A stretch of DNA of 54,590 bases, taken from NCBI GenBank assembly GCA_007126035.1, contig SLCC01000089.1:1-54590 (forward strand), written 5' to 3'. Below, piece after piece: positions 1 to 9,631 of this stretch (position 1 is its first letter; each line of letters starts with the position of its first letter). Both the position numbers and the translations under genes were made by a program. Origin of the DNA: Gemmatimonadota bacterium. Lineage in GTDB: Bacteria; Gemmatimonadota; Gemmatimonadetes; Longimicrobiales; RSA9. The notes beneath the pieces were generated by a model. It searched no databases, had not been told where the DNA came from, and saw nothing but the letters and a program-made list of their open reading frames with translations.

Positions 1-53
1 CCCTCCCTTTCCCGACATTGGCAGCGCTCCCCTGAGCGGCCAGAAATTCGGGA

Positions 54-1294
54 ATGCCAAGCACGACCCTACGCCGGGAACTCCTGATCGCCTTCGCAAT
101 CGTGTTTGCGGGGGCTCTCGTCGTGGCCGTCACGGGCACGGTCCTGCTCATCCCCACGTTCGTCACGCCTGGCCGGGCCTTCCTGTTCCTGACGCTCCTG
201 GTGGTGGCGGACCTGGCGATCTTCTTCCTGTTCGGCCGCTGGCTCCTGCGCACGCGGGTCCTCTCTCCGCTGGACCGGATGGTGGACGAGGCGGAGGCGA
301 TTGCCGGTGGCGACTATGCGCGTCGGATCCCGGCGGTGGGCTACGAGGAGATGGACCGGCTGTCGGTGTCGCTGAACCGTATGGCGGAGCGGCTGATCAA
401 CCATCAGCTGGAGCTGGCTGAGAACGTCCAGAGCCTGGAGCGCACGAACCGTGAGCTGACGGACGCGCGGGACGAGCTGATCCGGGCGGAGAAGATGGCG
501 TCGCTGGGCCAGATGGCGGCGGGCGTGGCCCACGAGATCGGCAACCCGCTGGCGGCGGTCATGGGCAACGTGGACCTGCTCCGTCGCCAGGTGCAGGGCC
601 AGTACCTGGAGCTGGCGGAGGCGGCGCTGGAGCAGGTGCAGCGGATCGACCGGATCGTGAAGGGTCTCATGGACTACGCCCGTGGCCGGGAGGTCCGGCT
701 CCGCCCCCTCGGCGTGGACGAGGTCATCGTCACCAGCCTCCGCCTCATGGAGTCGCACCCCCGGTTCGACGGTGTGGCCGTGGAGACGGAGCTGGACGCG
801 GAGCTGCCCATGGTCAAGGCGGACCCGTACCAGCTGGAGCAGGTGCTGAACAACCTGCTGCTCAACGCCGCCGACGCCATGGTGGACGGCGACGAGCGGG
901 TGGTCCGCATCACCACCTCCCAGTTCACCTTCGAAGCGCCGGACATGGTGCCGGCCCGGCGCAGGGACGACCCGCCGGGGATCGACTATTCCCACCGTCG
1001 TCGCTTCAGCCAGCCCCAGCGCATACCACGGCTCCAGCCGTTCGAGGACGGCTCACGGGTGGTTGCGATCCGGGTCGAGGACACGGGGACGGGCATCCCG
1101 GCGGAGCACATCAACAGGATATTCGAGCCGTTCATGACCACGAAGGAGCCGGGCAAGGGCACCGGGCTGGGCCTGGCCATAGCCGCTCGGGTCATTGACG
1201 GCATGGACGGTACGATACGGGCCGACAACAGCGAGAGGGGAGCAGTCTTCACGATCCTGCTCCCCGCCTTTGAGGAACCAGCGGAGGCCGCCAC

Positions 1295-1298
<4 letters not shown>
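54..1298 (+). CDS. Sensor histidine kinase, PilS/NtrB-like
   Basis: Membrane histidine kinase that probably phosphorylates the sigma-54 response regulator encoded next to it. Two hydrophobic helices (about 10-33 and 42-64) are separated by a very short loop, so there is no real periplasmic sensor. A HAMP-like segment (65-115) and a coiled coil (to about 147) follow. The H-box MAAGVAHEIGNP places the phosphoacceptor at His160. The N-box lies at 261-275, DTGTGIP (G1) at 343-349 and GKGTGLGL (G2) at 368-375. About 40 extra residues, rich in Arg and Pro, lie between the N-box and G1. The stop overlaps the regulator start by 4 nt (GTGA), suggesting translational coupling. The pilus context makes a PilS-like role likely, but the signal is unknown. 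Confidence 0.9.
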
Positions 1299-2656
<1,358 letters not shown>

Positions 2657-2739
2657 GAGGCCGGGCCCCGAGCCGGCTCGTCCTCGCCTCGTCCCATCCA
2701 GCCATTCTCCTGCCCCGGGTGATCACCGATCATCCGCCC

Positions 2740-3171
2740 ATGAGACACGGCTACACGCTCTTCGAGCTGCTCACGGTGCTCCTGGTCATGGCTGTCCTGC
2801 TGGCCATCGCCGTCCCGCCAGCGGCGCACTGGCGAGACGCCGCCGCCGTGCGGGGCGCACGGGACGAGCTGGCCGGCCGGCTGGCCTGGACCAGGATCGC
2901 CGCCACCTCCCACGGCGGCGCGGCGCTGGTCCTGGACATCCCAGCCGCCGCCTACCGGATCGAGCTGGGCGACGGCGTCACCGCCCACCGGGGTGACCTT
3001 GGCCGCGGGTACGGCGTGGTCATCGAGACCAGCGCCAGTCGGGACTCGCTGGTCCTCAGGTACGACGCCCTGGGCGTGGGCCGCACCACGGGCGGCACGC
3101 TGCAGGTGAGGCGTGGCAGGGCCGCCGCCGGCCTCACCGTCAGCCCGTACGGCCGGTACCGGCGATGGTGA
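2740..3171 (+). CDS. GspH/FimT-like minor pseudopilin (cassette 1)
   Basis: Minor pilin of 143 residues. The prepilin leader is very short: MRHG, then YTLFELL, with cleavage expected after Gly4 and Glu at mature position 5. A hydrophobic helix follows (to about residue 27). The rest is a small GspH-like beta domain with no clear motifs. A GTG at 2719 is in frame upstream, but ATG 2740 gives the normal short leader, so I chose it. It is the first of four pseudopilin genes that overlap or abut, likely assembling the tip or priming complex of the type IV pilus. The assignment rests on the N-terminus and the context. Confidence 0.82.
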   Translation: MRHGYTLFELLTVLLVMAVLLAIAVPPAAHWRDAAAVRGARDELAGRLAWTRIAATSHGGAALVLDIPAAAYRIELGDGVTAHRGDLGRGYGVVIETSASRDSLVLRYDALGVGRTTGGTLQVRRGRAAAGLTVSPYGRYRRW

Positions 3172-3611
3172 CCTCCCCCGTCGTACGGCCGGGCCACTCC
3201 CTGGCCGAGCTCATCGTCGCCCTTGCCCTCCTGGGGACCATGCTCGCGGCGCTGACCGCGTCGGCGCTCCTGGCCACGGGCTGGACCACGAGCTCGGTGC
3301 TGAGGCAGCAGGCCTCGTCGATGGCCAGCACGGTGCTGGACTCCCTGGTCGCCCTGCCCGTGGAGCCCGTGGCGGGCGGCCTCCAGGCCGGGCAGCCGGC
3401 CTGGCTGATCGAGTGGGACGTGGTCCCCGACCCTGTCGTCGCCGGCGACCCGGCCCCGGGCCAGGCCGCGGGGTACAGCCGGGCAGTGGGCCTGCGGGTG
3501 ACCTCCAGGCCGCTCGGCTTCGACGTTGCCCTGGCCGAGCTGGAGGGGCTCTGGATCGCGCCGCTGCTGCCCGTCCGGTACCTGGGCGACCCGACGGGTG
3601 AGGGCCCATGA
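3165..3611 (+). CDS. PilV-like minor pseudopilin (cassette 1)
   Basis: Minor pilin of 148 residues. The type III leader motif is RPG followed by HSLAELIVALALLG, with Glu at mature position 5 and a hydrophobic helix to about residue 37. The C-terminal part is short and variable, as is usual for PilV/GspI-type proteins. The start overlaps the preceding pseudopilin by 7 nt and the end overlaps the next by 4 nt, so the four genes are probably translated as a unit. Which minor pilin class it belongs to is inferred from gene order and N-terminal type, since the body has no diagnostic motif. Confidence 0.78.
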   Translation: MVTSPVVRPGHSLAELIVALALLGTMLAALTASALLATGWTTSSVLRQQASSMASTVLDSLVALPVEPVAGGLQAGQPAWLIEWDVVPDPVVAGDPAPGQAAGYSRAVGLRVTSRPLGFDVALAELEGLWIAPLLPVRYLGDPTGEGP

Positions 3612-4327
3612 GGAACCGGAGCGGCGCCACGTCGCTGGCGGAGCTGGTCATGGTGGCGGCGTTCTTCGGGCTCGTGCTGGCCGGCATCGCCACCTTCGCC
3701 GGGCAGCAGGCGCGCCTGGCCGCGCTCCAGCAGGACAGGGTCCGGTTCGAGGACGCCGTCAGGACCGGCGAGCTGATCCTGGGCGGCGAGCTCCGGCACC
3801 TCACCGGCGACGACCTCACCGTCGGGGACGATTCCGTCCGCATCCGGGCGTTCCGCGGCGGCGGGCCCATTTGCTCCGCCAGCGGCGGGACTCTGCTCGT
3901 GGAGTACGCGGGCACGCGCATGCCCGAGCCGGACAAGGACTCGGTCCTGGTGGTAGGGCTCTACGGGGAACAGGTGGTGGCTTTCTCCTCCGCGATCCGG
4001 TCGGACCTCTGCGGTGGCTCGGTCGACCTGGCCCTGGTCGATCCGGCCGACCTGTCCGTCTCCATCGGCTCCTGGCCGGCGGTGGCGCTGGTCTTCGAGA
4101 CGGGCAGCTATCACCTGGCCGATGGGGCGGTCCGATACCGGCGGGGGCAGGGCGGCCGGCAGCCCCTGACAGAGGTGCTCCTGGGGGACATGGGCTTCCA
4201 CGGGGAGTCGGGCGCGGTGCGCGCGCGCATGGCACCTCATCCCGACTCGCTACCACGCCTGCCGCCAGGGTCGAGGTCGGCGAGGTCCTTCGTCTTCCGG
4301 AGCCTCAACAGCCCGGAGCACCGATGA
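3608..4327 (+). CDS. PilW-like minor pseudopilin (cassette 1)
   Basis: Minor pilin of 239 residues. The N-terminus MRNRSG then ATSLAELVMVAAFFG fits a class III leader with Glu at mature position 5. A long body of beta-type sequence follows; two cysteines (in PICSAS and DLCGGS) could pair. The size and the third position in the cassette match PilW/GspJ. The ATG overlaps the previous stop (ATGA) and the gene itself overlaps the next by 4 nt. It is likely a structural part of the pilus initiation complex. Sequence support beyond the leader is weak. Confidence 0.77.
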   Translation: MRNRSGATSLAELVMVAAFFGLVLAGIATFAGQQARLAALQQDRVRFEDAVRTGELILGGELRHLTGDDLTVGDDSVRIRAFRGGGPICSASGGTLLVEYAGTRMPEPDKDSVLVVGLYGEQVVAFSSAIRSDLCGGSVDLALVDPADLSVSIGSWPAVALVFETGSYHLADGAVRYRRGQGGRQPLTEVLLGDMGFHGESGAVRARMAPHPDSLPRLPPGSRSARSFVFRSLNSPEHR

Positions 4328-5349
4328 CCAACCGGCCAGGCTTCGCGCTCCTCGTATCGCTCCTGCTCACCCTGGCCCTGGCCGTGCTGGGCGCTGCCAT
4401 GCTGGTCCTGGCCGAGCGCGAGAACGAGTTGGCCACCGCCTGGACGATACGGACCAGGGCCCGGGCTGCCGCCGAGACCGGCGCCCGCGCGGCCCTCGCC
4501 GCCTGGTCGACCCGCCGCTACTCGCACCTCGCGCCGGGAGAGACGCTCCGGCTGGAAGGGTATCCGGATGACCGGGTCTCCGTCGCGATCCGCCGCCTCG
4601 ACAGCTCCATGTTCCTGCTGGCCGTCACCGCCAGCCAGCCGCTGGGCACGAGGACGGCTGCTGCCCGGGCGGCCGTCGTGGTGGCCACACTGGACGCCTC
4701 GCGGCACGTCGACGCCTTCCCCGCCGCTGCCATGGCCGGGTCCGAGGCCGTGGTCCTCCGAGGTGAGGTGGTGGCGGCGGCCGGGAGCGGTGATGCCGCC
4801 GCTCTCATGTCGCCCTCCGTCAGCATCGCCCCGGACGCTACCGTCGTCGGGTCGCCAGCAGTCATCAGCGCCGAGCCGCCGGCACTGTCGACGGTCCCGT
4901 TCCTGACGCCGGCCGTTTTGGATTCGCTGGCCACGACCACCGTGGCCGATGACCTGGTCTCGCCCCGCCCCGTCTCCGGCGGGGGCGGCTGTGTCCCGGA
5001 CCCCGTGAACTGGGGCGCGGTGTCCCCGTCCGACCCCTGTTACGACCTCACGCCCCTGGTCCGGAGCGAATCCCACCTGGTGGTCAGGGGCGGGGAAGGC
5101 CGGGGATTGCTGGTCGTGGAGGGTGACCTGGAGGTGGAGGACTTCCTGTTCCAGGGTATCATCCTCGTGCGCGGCAGCCTCACGATCGGACCGGGTGCGG
5201 CCGTGCAAGGCGCGGTGAGAGCGGAGACGCTGGAGATCGACGGCGGCTCCGTCAGGTTCGATTCCCACGCCATCGCGCATGCCCTCAACGCCGGCCCCCT
5301 CGACGCACCGTTCCGCCCCGGCCGGCGGTCGTGGATCCCGGCCTTCTGA
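4324..5349 (+). CDS. PilX/GspK-like minor pilin with conserved C-terminal domain (cassette 1)
   Basis: Protein of 341 residues starting at ATG 4324; the open frame extends upstream but only within the previous gene. The N-terminus (RPGFALLVSLLLTLALAVLG) is pilin-like but lacks the usual Glu5, as in PilX and GspK proteins. The C-terminal third has a Cys...NWG...PC segment followed by a repetitive beta region (GRGLLVVEGDLEV and IILVRGSLTI) resembling a short beta-helix. The same C-terminal arrangement recurs in the last gene of the second cassette (7316-8476). It closes cassette 1; a 194-nt gap follows. Confidence 0.75.
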   Translation: MTNRPGFALLVSLLLTLALAVLGAAMLVLAERENELATAWTIRTRARAAAETGARAALAAWSTRRYSHLAPGETLRLEGYPDDRVSVAIRRLDSSMFLLAVTASQPLGTRTAAARAAVVVATLDASRHVDAFPAAAMAGSEAVVLRGEVVAAAGSGDAAALMSPSVSIAPDATVVGSPAVISAEPPALSTVPFLTPAVLDSLATTTVADDLVSPRPVSGGGGCVPDPVNWGAVSPSDPCYDLTPLVRSESHLVVRGGEGRGLLVVEGDLEVEDFLFQGIILVRGSLTIGPGAAVQGAVRAETLEIDGGSVRFDSHAIAHALNAGPLDAPFRPGRRSWIPAF

Positions 5350-5477
5350 GCATGCCTCCACCAACTCGCAATACCGGTCTTCCAGCCTCCGAAAAGAATG
5401 TCCACTCCGGGAAAAACCTTTTCGCCAGGACGCGTCTTGAAGCACGCAAACGGTTGTGGGTAAACGATTTCAGGTCA

Positions 5478-5491
5478 GGCACGGAACTAGT
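5478..5491 (+). promoter_or_regulatory. Possible sigma-54-type promoter upstream of cassette 2
   Basis: The sequence GGCACGGAACTAGT fits the -24 element (GGCACG) with 10 nt between GG and GT, where the consensus -12 dinucleotide is GC. It therefore has one mismatch in the most conserved positions. It lies about 50 nt before the chosen start of the second pseudopilin cassette, in the only sizeable gap within the pilin genes, and a sigma-54 regulator is encoded 3 kb upstream. This is a suggestion only; such short motifs occur by chance in GC-rich DNA. Confidence 0.3.
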
Positions 5492-5543
5492 ATGTGGGGC
5501 CTGCGTCGCTAATGCTCCTGCTACTGGTCTGTCGGAGGCTGAC

Positions 5544-6050
5544 GTGGACGAAAGTCTACCTGTCGAACAAGTGCGTGGGTGGAGGGCACGGCCCGGGTTC
5601 ACCGTCGTCGAGCTGGTGATCGTGCTCATGGTCGCCGGGATCCTGGGCACCGTGACGGTGGCCCAGATATCGACCTACACGAGCCGGCGTGCCGCGACCG
5701 ACGCGCGGGACGCGTTCATCGCCGCGGCGGCCCAGGCCCGCGCGGCGGCGATCCGGATGGGCGAGGACGTGGAGATGCGGGTGGACCCCGTCAACGACCG
5801 CGTTCTGGTACTGCGTCGCCGGGACGGGTCCACGGTGATCGAGCCCCTGGACCTCAATGCCGGACCGCTCAGGGGCACGATCCTCGGGAGGGAGATCATC
5901 AGGGCCTGTTACACTTCGCGAGGTTTCATGCTGCCTTCGTGCGGCGGTACCGGCAACGCGACAGTGGGCCAGGCGGTGGATTTCCGGAGCCCGCAGGGCT
6001 CTCACACCGCTACCGCCGTCTTCACCCTGGCCGGGGCACGGCGGCCATGA
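5544..6050 (+). CDS. GspH/FimT-like minor pseudopilin (cassette 2)
   Basis: Minor pilin of 168 residues. I chose GTG 5544 because GGAGG lies at 5534-5538 with good spacing; the open frame runs back to 5331 but there overlaps the previous gene. The leader is then about 17 residues, ending RARPG, followed by FTVVELVIVLMVAG with Glu at mature position 5. The body (TYTSRRAATDARDAFIAAA region) matches the GspH/FimT family better than the first-cassette copy, and it has two C-terminal cysteines. It begins a second set of pseudopilins in the same order as the first. Later GTG codons at 5571 and 5577 are possible alternative starts. Confidence 0.8.
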   Translation: MDESLPVEQVRGWRARPGFTVVELVIVLMVAGILGTVTVAQISTYTSRRAATDARDAFIAAAAQARAAAIRMGEDVEMRVDPVNDRVLVLRRRDGSTVIEPLDLNAGPLRGTILGREIIRACYTSRGFMLPSCGGTGNATVGQAVDFRSPQGSHTATAVFTLAGARRP

Positions 6051-6439
6051 CGAGCCAGAGGGCGGGGTTCAGTCTGATAGAGGTGATCGTCGCCATGCTG
6101 ATCCTCACCGTGGGCGTGCTCGCCATGGGCGGGGCCACAGGCTACATCCTGACGCAGGTCCGGTCCGCCCAGCTGCGCACGGACCGGATGACGGCGGTGA
6201 ACCAGGCCGCCGAGCAGCTCCGCGCGATTGCCTGGAATGATCTGGAATCGGCATGCGCCGGTGACGGCTTCGACGTGCCGCCATACGCCGTATCCTGTCA
6301 CGTATCCCAGCCTCAGGGTGTGCTCCACCTGAAGCGTATCGACCTGGTGAGCACCGGCCCGGGCTTCCGCGGTGGCAGGGTCGTTCAGAGCCTGACGGAC
6401 ACGATGGTGATCGGGATCGCCCGACCGGTGGACCAATGA
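6047..6439 (+). CDS. PilV-like minor pseudopilin (cassette 2)
   Basis: Minor pilin of 130 residues beginning at ATG 6047, which overlaps the previous stop as ATGA. The leader MTSQRAG is followed by FSLIEVIVAMLILTVGVLAMG, a textbook PilV/GspI N-terminus with Glu at mature position 5. Two cysteines (about residues 68 and 82) may form a disulphide. The end overlaps the next start by 4 nt. It probably belongs with the other three cassette proteins in a minor-pilin complex that primes pilus assembly. Confidence 0.83.
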   Translation: MTSQRAGFSLIEVIVAMLILTVGVLAMGGATGYILTQVRSAQLRTDRMTAVNQAAEQLRAIAWNDLESACAGDGFDVPPYAVSCHVSQPQGVLHLKRIDLVSTGPGFRGGRVVQSLTDTMVIGIARPVDQ

Positions 6440-7308
6440 ATACTCAGCGAGAAGGCTTCACCCTGGTCGAGCTCCTGGTGGTGGCCGTGCTGGCGGTCCT
6501 GCTCATGGGCGCGGCCTACCAGTCACTCATGGTCCAGGAACGGAGCTCCCGGGCGGCCGGTCAGATGGTCAGGGGGCAGGACGCCCTGCGCGTCGCCCTG
6601 GGCGTCCTCGAGGCGGAGCTGCGGGAGGTGGTCACCCACAACGATGCCACCGGCGGCACCGACCTGCTGGTGGCTACCAGGGACTCGGTGGTGATACGGG
6701 CACAGCGCAAGCTCGGTCTGGTCTGCCGGCGCCATCCCAGTGATCGGCAGCTCGAGATCATCTCCGAGGGCGAGAACGGGGCGTTCCAGGTCGACGACTA
6801 CGTCCTCGTGTTCGCCGACGGAGACCCCACCACCGCCGCGGATGACGCGTGGTTCGCTGCCAGAGTCCACGGCACCGCCTCACCGTCGGCGACCTGTGAC
6901 TTCTTGCCGGACGCACCCGCCGCGAACCAGAGACTCAACCTGCAGCGCCCGGATGGTACAAGCCTGGACGGTACGAGGTTGAACGACGTGCTCCTCGGTG
7001 CCCCTATCCGCGGACTCGAGCGCGTCACATACGGCCTGTACGAGGCCGACGACGGTGGCTGGCACATGGGCCGGCGCCGGCACGGGACGAACGAGCTGGA
7101 GCGCCTGGTGGACGGGTTGGCCGGACCAGGCTCCGGCCTGGTCTTCACCTACCTGGACGGCAACGGCAATGCCCTGGCCCAGCCGATATCACACGCGGCC
7201 ATGCAGGGCATTGTCTCGGTGCGTATCGAGGCGGCGACGGACCCGCACCCGGGTACTGGCGCGCCAGCGACGGAGCTGACCACACACATCCATCTCCGGA
7301 ACAACTGA
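6436..7308 (+). CDS. PilW-like minor pseudopilin (cassette 2)
   Basis: Minor pilin of 290 residues. The leader MNTQREG is followed by FTLVELLVVAVLAVLLMGAAYQ with Glu at mature position 5. The body is long, as in PilW/GspJ, and has a Cys pair (LVCRRHP and SATCDF) about 50 residues apart. It shares position, overlap style and general size class with the PilW-like gene at 3608-4327, but is 51 residues longer. The next gene starts 7 nt after its stop. Confidence 0.82.
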   Translation: MNTQREGFTLVELLVVAVLAVLLMGAAYQSLMVQERSSRAAGQMVRGQDALRVALGVLEAELREVVTHNDATGGTDLLVATRDSVVIRAQRKLGLVCRRHPSDRQLEIISEGENGAFQVDDYVLVFADGDPTTAADDAWFAARVHGTASPSATCDFLPDAPAANQRLNLQRPDGTSLDGTRLNDVLLGAPIRGLERVTYGLYEADDGGWHMGRRRHGTNELERLVDGLAGPGSGLVFTYLDGNGNALAQPISHAAMQGIVSVRIEAATDPHPGTGAPATELTTHIHLRNN

Positions 7309-7315
7309 GGCCGGC

Positions 7316-8476
7316 ATGATGACTCACGGATCGGACCAGGCCAGAGATGGCTTCGCGCTACCAGCCACGCTGCTGGCCATGATCGTCATCGGCGCCATCG
7401 TCACCGGTGGCTTCTTCCTGGCCTCACAGGAGCACAACATCAGCGTCAGCACGGACCAGGGCGCCCGCGCCCTCCACGTGGCGCAGTACGGTCTCGAGGA
7501 GGCACTGGGCACATGGACCGGCGCGGACCTGGCCCGTGGCCCCGTGGCGGGGTCGGTCTACAACGGTAGCCGCGAGCTCGGAACCTACACGCTCACGCCC
7601 GTCCGCCTGGGCGATCCGGCGACGGGCAGCCGCCTCCACGCCATCATCTCCGAGGCCGAGACGGGGCGCCACCAGTACCGGGGCGCGCGGCGAGTCGGCA
7701 CGTTCGTCCGCACTTCTGCCGCCAGCCTGCCGTACAAGAGCGCGCTGTCCCTGATCGGGCAGCTGGACCGGCAGGGCGGCGCGGTGATCAGCGGAGAGGA
7801 CCAGTGCGGGGCGGAATCAGCCGCCACTGGCGTGATGGCGATCGAGGAGGGGATGGTCACCGGGTTCTACAGGGGCCAGGAGCAGATGATCTTCGGCGAC
7901 CCGCCGGCCGACTATGATGACGAGATGACCCCGGAAACGCTGAGCGATTTCGGGGAAGTGACGCTCGCGGACCTGATGGCCATGGCTACCCGCTATTACC
8001 AGGGCAACCCGGCCAACCCGCAGCACATGGCGCCCGAGACCACCACGACCGATGCGGGGACCGTCTGTGACCGGAGCGTGGACCTGAACTGGGGCGACCC
8101 GGACGAGTTTCCCGGCCCCTGCGGCGACTTCTACCCGCTCATCCACATCGATAGCGACGCGTTGCTGGACGTGGGGCGGGGGCAGGGCATCCTGGTCGTG
8201 GACGGCAACCTGACCGTGCTCGGGAACTTCGAGTTCTCCGGCATCGTGATCGTGACGGGCAGCTTCGTGATGGAGGGCACCGGCAGCAAGATCAATGGCT
8301 CGGTGATCGTCCATGGTCAGGGCGAGATAGACACGGAGAACGACCAGTCCGGTAATGCCAGGATCCAGTACGACAGCTGCAAGGTGGCAGAGGCGTTGGC
8401 GAACAACCTGCGCGTCCGTCCGCTGGCCAGCCGCGCCTGGTTCACGGACATGCCGCCGCTGCAGGCGGGTATATGA
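7316..8476 (+). CDS. PilX-like minor pilin with conserved C-terminal domain (cassette 2)
   Basis: Protein of 386 residues. The N-terminus ARDGFALPATLLAMIVIGAIVTGG is a pilin-like helix without Glu5. The motif GARALHVAQYGLEEAL after the helix is typical of PilX-type proteins. The C-terminal part repeats the pattern of 4324-5349: Cys, NWG, PC and PLI, then GQGILVVDGNLTV and IVIVTGSFVM. Two adjacent ATG codons (7316, 7319) are possible starts. It ends the cassette; a 114-nt gap with a promoter precedes pilM. The C-terminal domain has a bactofilin or beta-helix look, but its function is unknown. Confidence 0.8.
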   Translation: MMTHGSDQARDGFALPATLLAMIVIGAIVTGGFFLASQEHNISVSTDQGARALHVAQYGLEEALGTWTGADLARGPVAGSVYNGSRELGTYTLTPVRLGDPATGSRLHAIISEAETGRHQYRGARRVGTFVRTSAASLPYKSALSLIGQLDRQGGAVISGEDQCGAESAATGVMAIEEGMVTGFYRGQEQMIFGDPPADYDDEMTPETLSDFGEVTLADLMAMATRYYQGNPANPQHMAPETTTTDAGTVCDRSVDLNWGDPDEFPGPCGDFYPLIHIDSDALLDVGRGQGILVVDGNLTVLGNFEFSGIVIVTGSFVMEGTGSKINGSVIVHGQGEIDTENDQSGNARIQYDSCKVAEALANNLRVRPLASRAWFTDMPPLQAGI

Positions 8477-8509
8477 GTTCCCAGCCGTGGCCGCCGCGCA
8501 ACGGCGTCA

Positions 8510-8539
8510 TTGACAACGTCATCATGGCGGGAGTAGTCT
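8510..8539 (+). promoter_or_regulatory. Predicted promoter of the pilMNOPQ operon
   Basis: A perfect -35 TTGACA (8510-8515) is followed after 18 nt by TAGTCT (8534-8539), a weak -10. An inverted repeat ATGGCGG (8524-8530) / CCGCCAT (8549-8555), 18 nt apart, spans the -10 and the likely start point and could be an operator or an RNA hairpin. The element lies in the gap before pilM. Confidence 0.4.
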
Positions 8540-8590
8540 GCAGCCAATCCGCCATTATGGCCTCCCCCGACTCAGAACGGATCCTGTAGA

Positions 8591-9628
8591 ATGGGAATCT
8601 TCGGCCGAAGCAAGGTCACAGCTGGCCTGGACATCGGGAGCGGCTTCGTGAAGCTGGTGGTCGTGGACCACTCCCGGGGTGATCCCGAGATAGTCAAGAT
8701 CGCCACCGGTCCCCTGGTGCAAGACGCCATTGTCGAGGGCGAGATCATGGACCCGGTCCTGGTCGCGGAGACGGTCCGCACCGTCGTCGACAACGCGGAG
8801 CTCTCCCGAGCGGAAGTGGTGGCCGCGGTGGGCGGCCACGACGTCATCATCAAGAAGATCCAGATGGACCGCATGGGTCACGAGGAGGCGCGCGACCTCA
8901 TCAGGTGGGAAGCGCACCAGCACGTGCCCTTCGACATGGAGAGCGTGCAGCTCGACTTCCAGATCCTCGACCCCGATGGCTCTGGCCCACAGATGTCGGT
9001 CCTGCTGGTCGCCGCCAAGAGGGAGCTGATCGAGAACCGGCTCGCCCTCCTGGCCGACGCGGGTCTCCGCGCCGCAGTGGTCGATGTGAATGCGTTCGCC
9101 CTGCACAACGCCTTCGAGCACAGCTATCCGGACAGCATGGTAGGCGTGGTGGCGCTGGTGAATATCGGCCACGAAACCACCAACATGAGCATCATGGAAG
9201 ACGGCATCCCGGTGGTGGTCCGGGACATACCGTTCGGCTCCCGCAGGATCAGGGAGGCGCTCCAGCGGGAGCGTGGCCTGACCGCTGAACGGGCCGAGGC
9301 GGTGCTCCAGGGCGGGGAAGACGGCGTCGACCTGGAAGGCTTCGTCGCCGAGCGGGTCGACGAGCTGGCCGTGGGGATCGAGCGGGCCGTCGCCTTCATC
9401 ACCGCCCAGAGCGGAGGCGACGGCGTGGACCGGGTGTTCCTGTCCGGCGGCGGCTCGCAGGTCCCGGGCGTGGCCAGGGCCCTGGCGGATCGGCTGGGCG
9501 TGACCACGCACATCGCCAACCCGCTCGAGCGGGTGGCCGTCAGCGCGGACGTGAACCTCAAGGTGGCGGTGGACGAGGTGGCGCCCATGCTCATGCTCCC
9601 TGTCGGACTGGCCATGAGGAGAGCGTAG
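8591..9628 (+). CDS. pilM: Type IV pilus inner-membrane platform protein PilM
   Basis: Actin-like cytoplasmic ATPase-fold protein of 345 residues that binds the N-terminus of PilN and links the pilus motor to the alignment complex. The first phosphate loop AGLDIGSGFVKLVVVD lies at the N-terminus and the second GVVALVNIGHETTNMSIM in the middle. The C-terminal FLSGGGSQVPGVARALADRLG motif is typical of PilM/FtsA-like proteins. It heads the five-gene order pilMNOPQ, conserved in many diderm bacteria, with 3-nt spacing to pilN. The ribosome site before ATG 8591 is weak. Confidence 0.95.
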   Translation: MGIFGRSKVTAGLDIGSGFVKLVVVDHSRGDPEIVKIATGPLVQDAIVEGEIMDPVLVAETVRTVVDNAELSRAEVVAAVGGHDVIIKKIQMDRMGHEEARDLIRWEAHQHVPFDMESVQLDFQILDPDGSGPQMSVLLVAAKRELIENRLALLADAGLRAAVVDVNAFALHNAFEHSYPDSMVGVVALVNIGHETTNMSIMEDGIPVVVRDIPFGSRRIREALQRERGLTAERAEAVLQGGEDGVDLEGFVAERVDELAVGIERAVAFITAQSGGDGVDRVFLSGGGSQVPGVARALADRLGVTTHIANPLERVAVSADVNLKVAVDEVAPMLMLPVGLAMRRA

Positions 9629-9631
9629 ACC

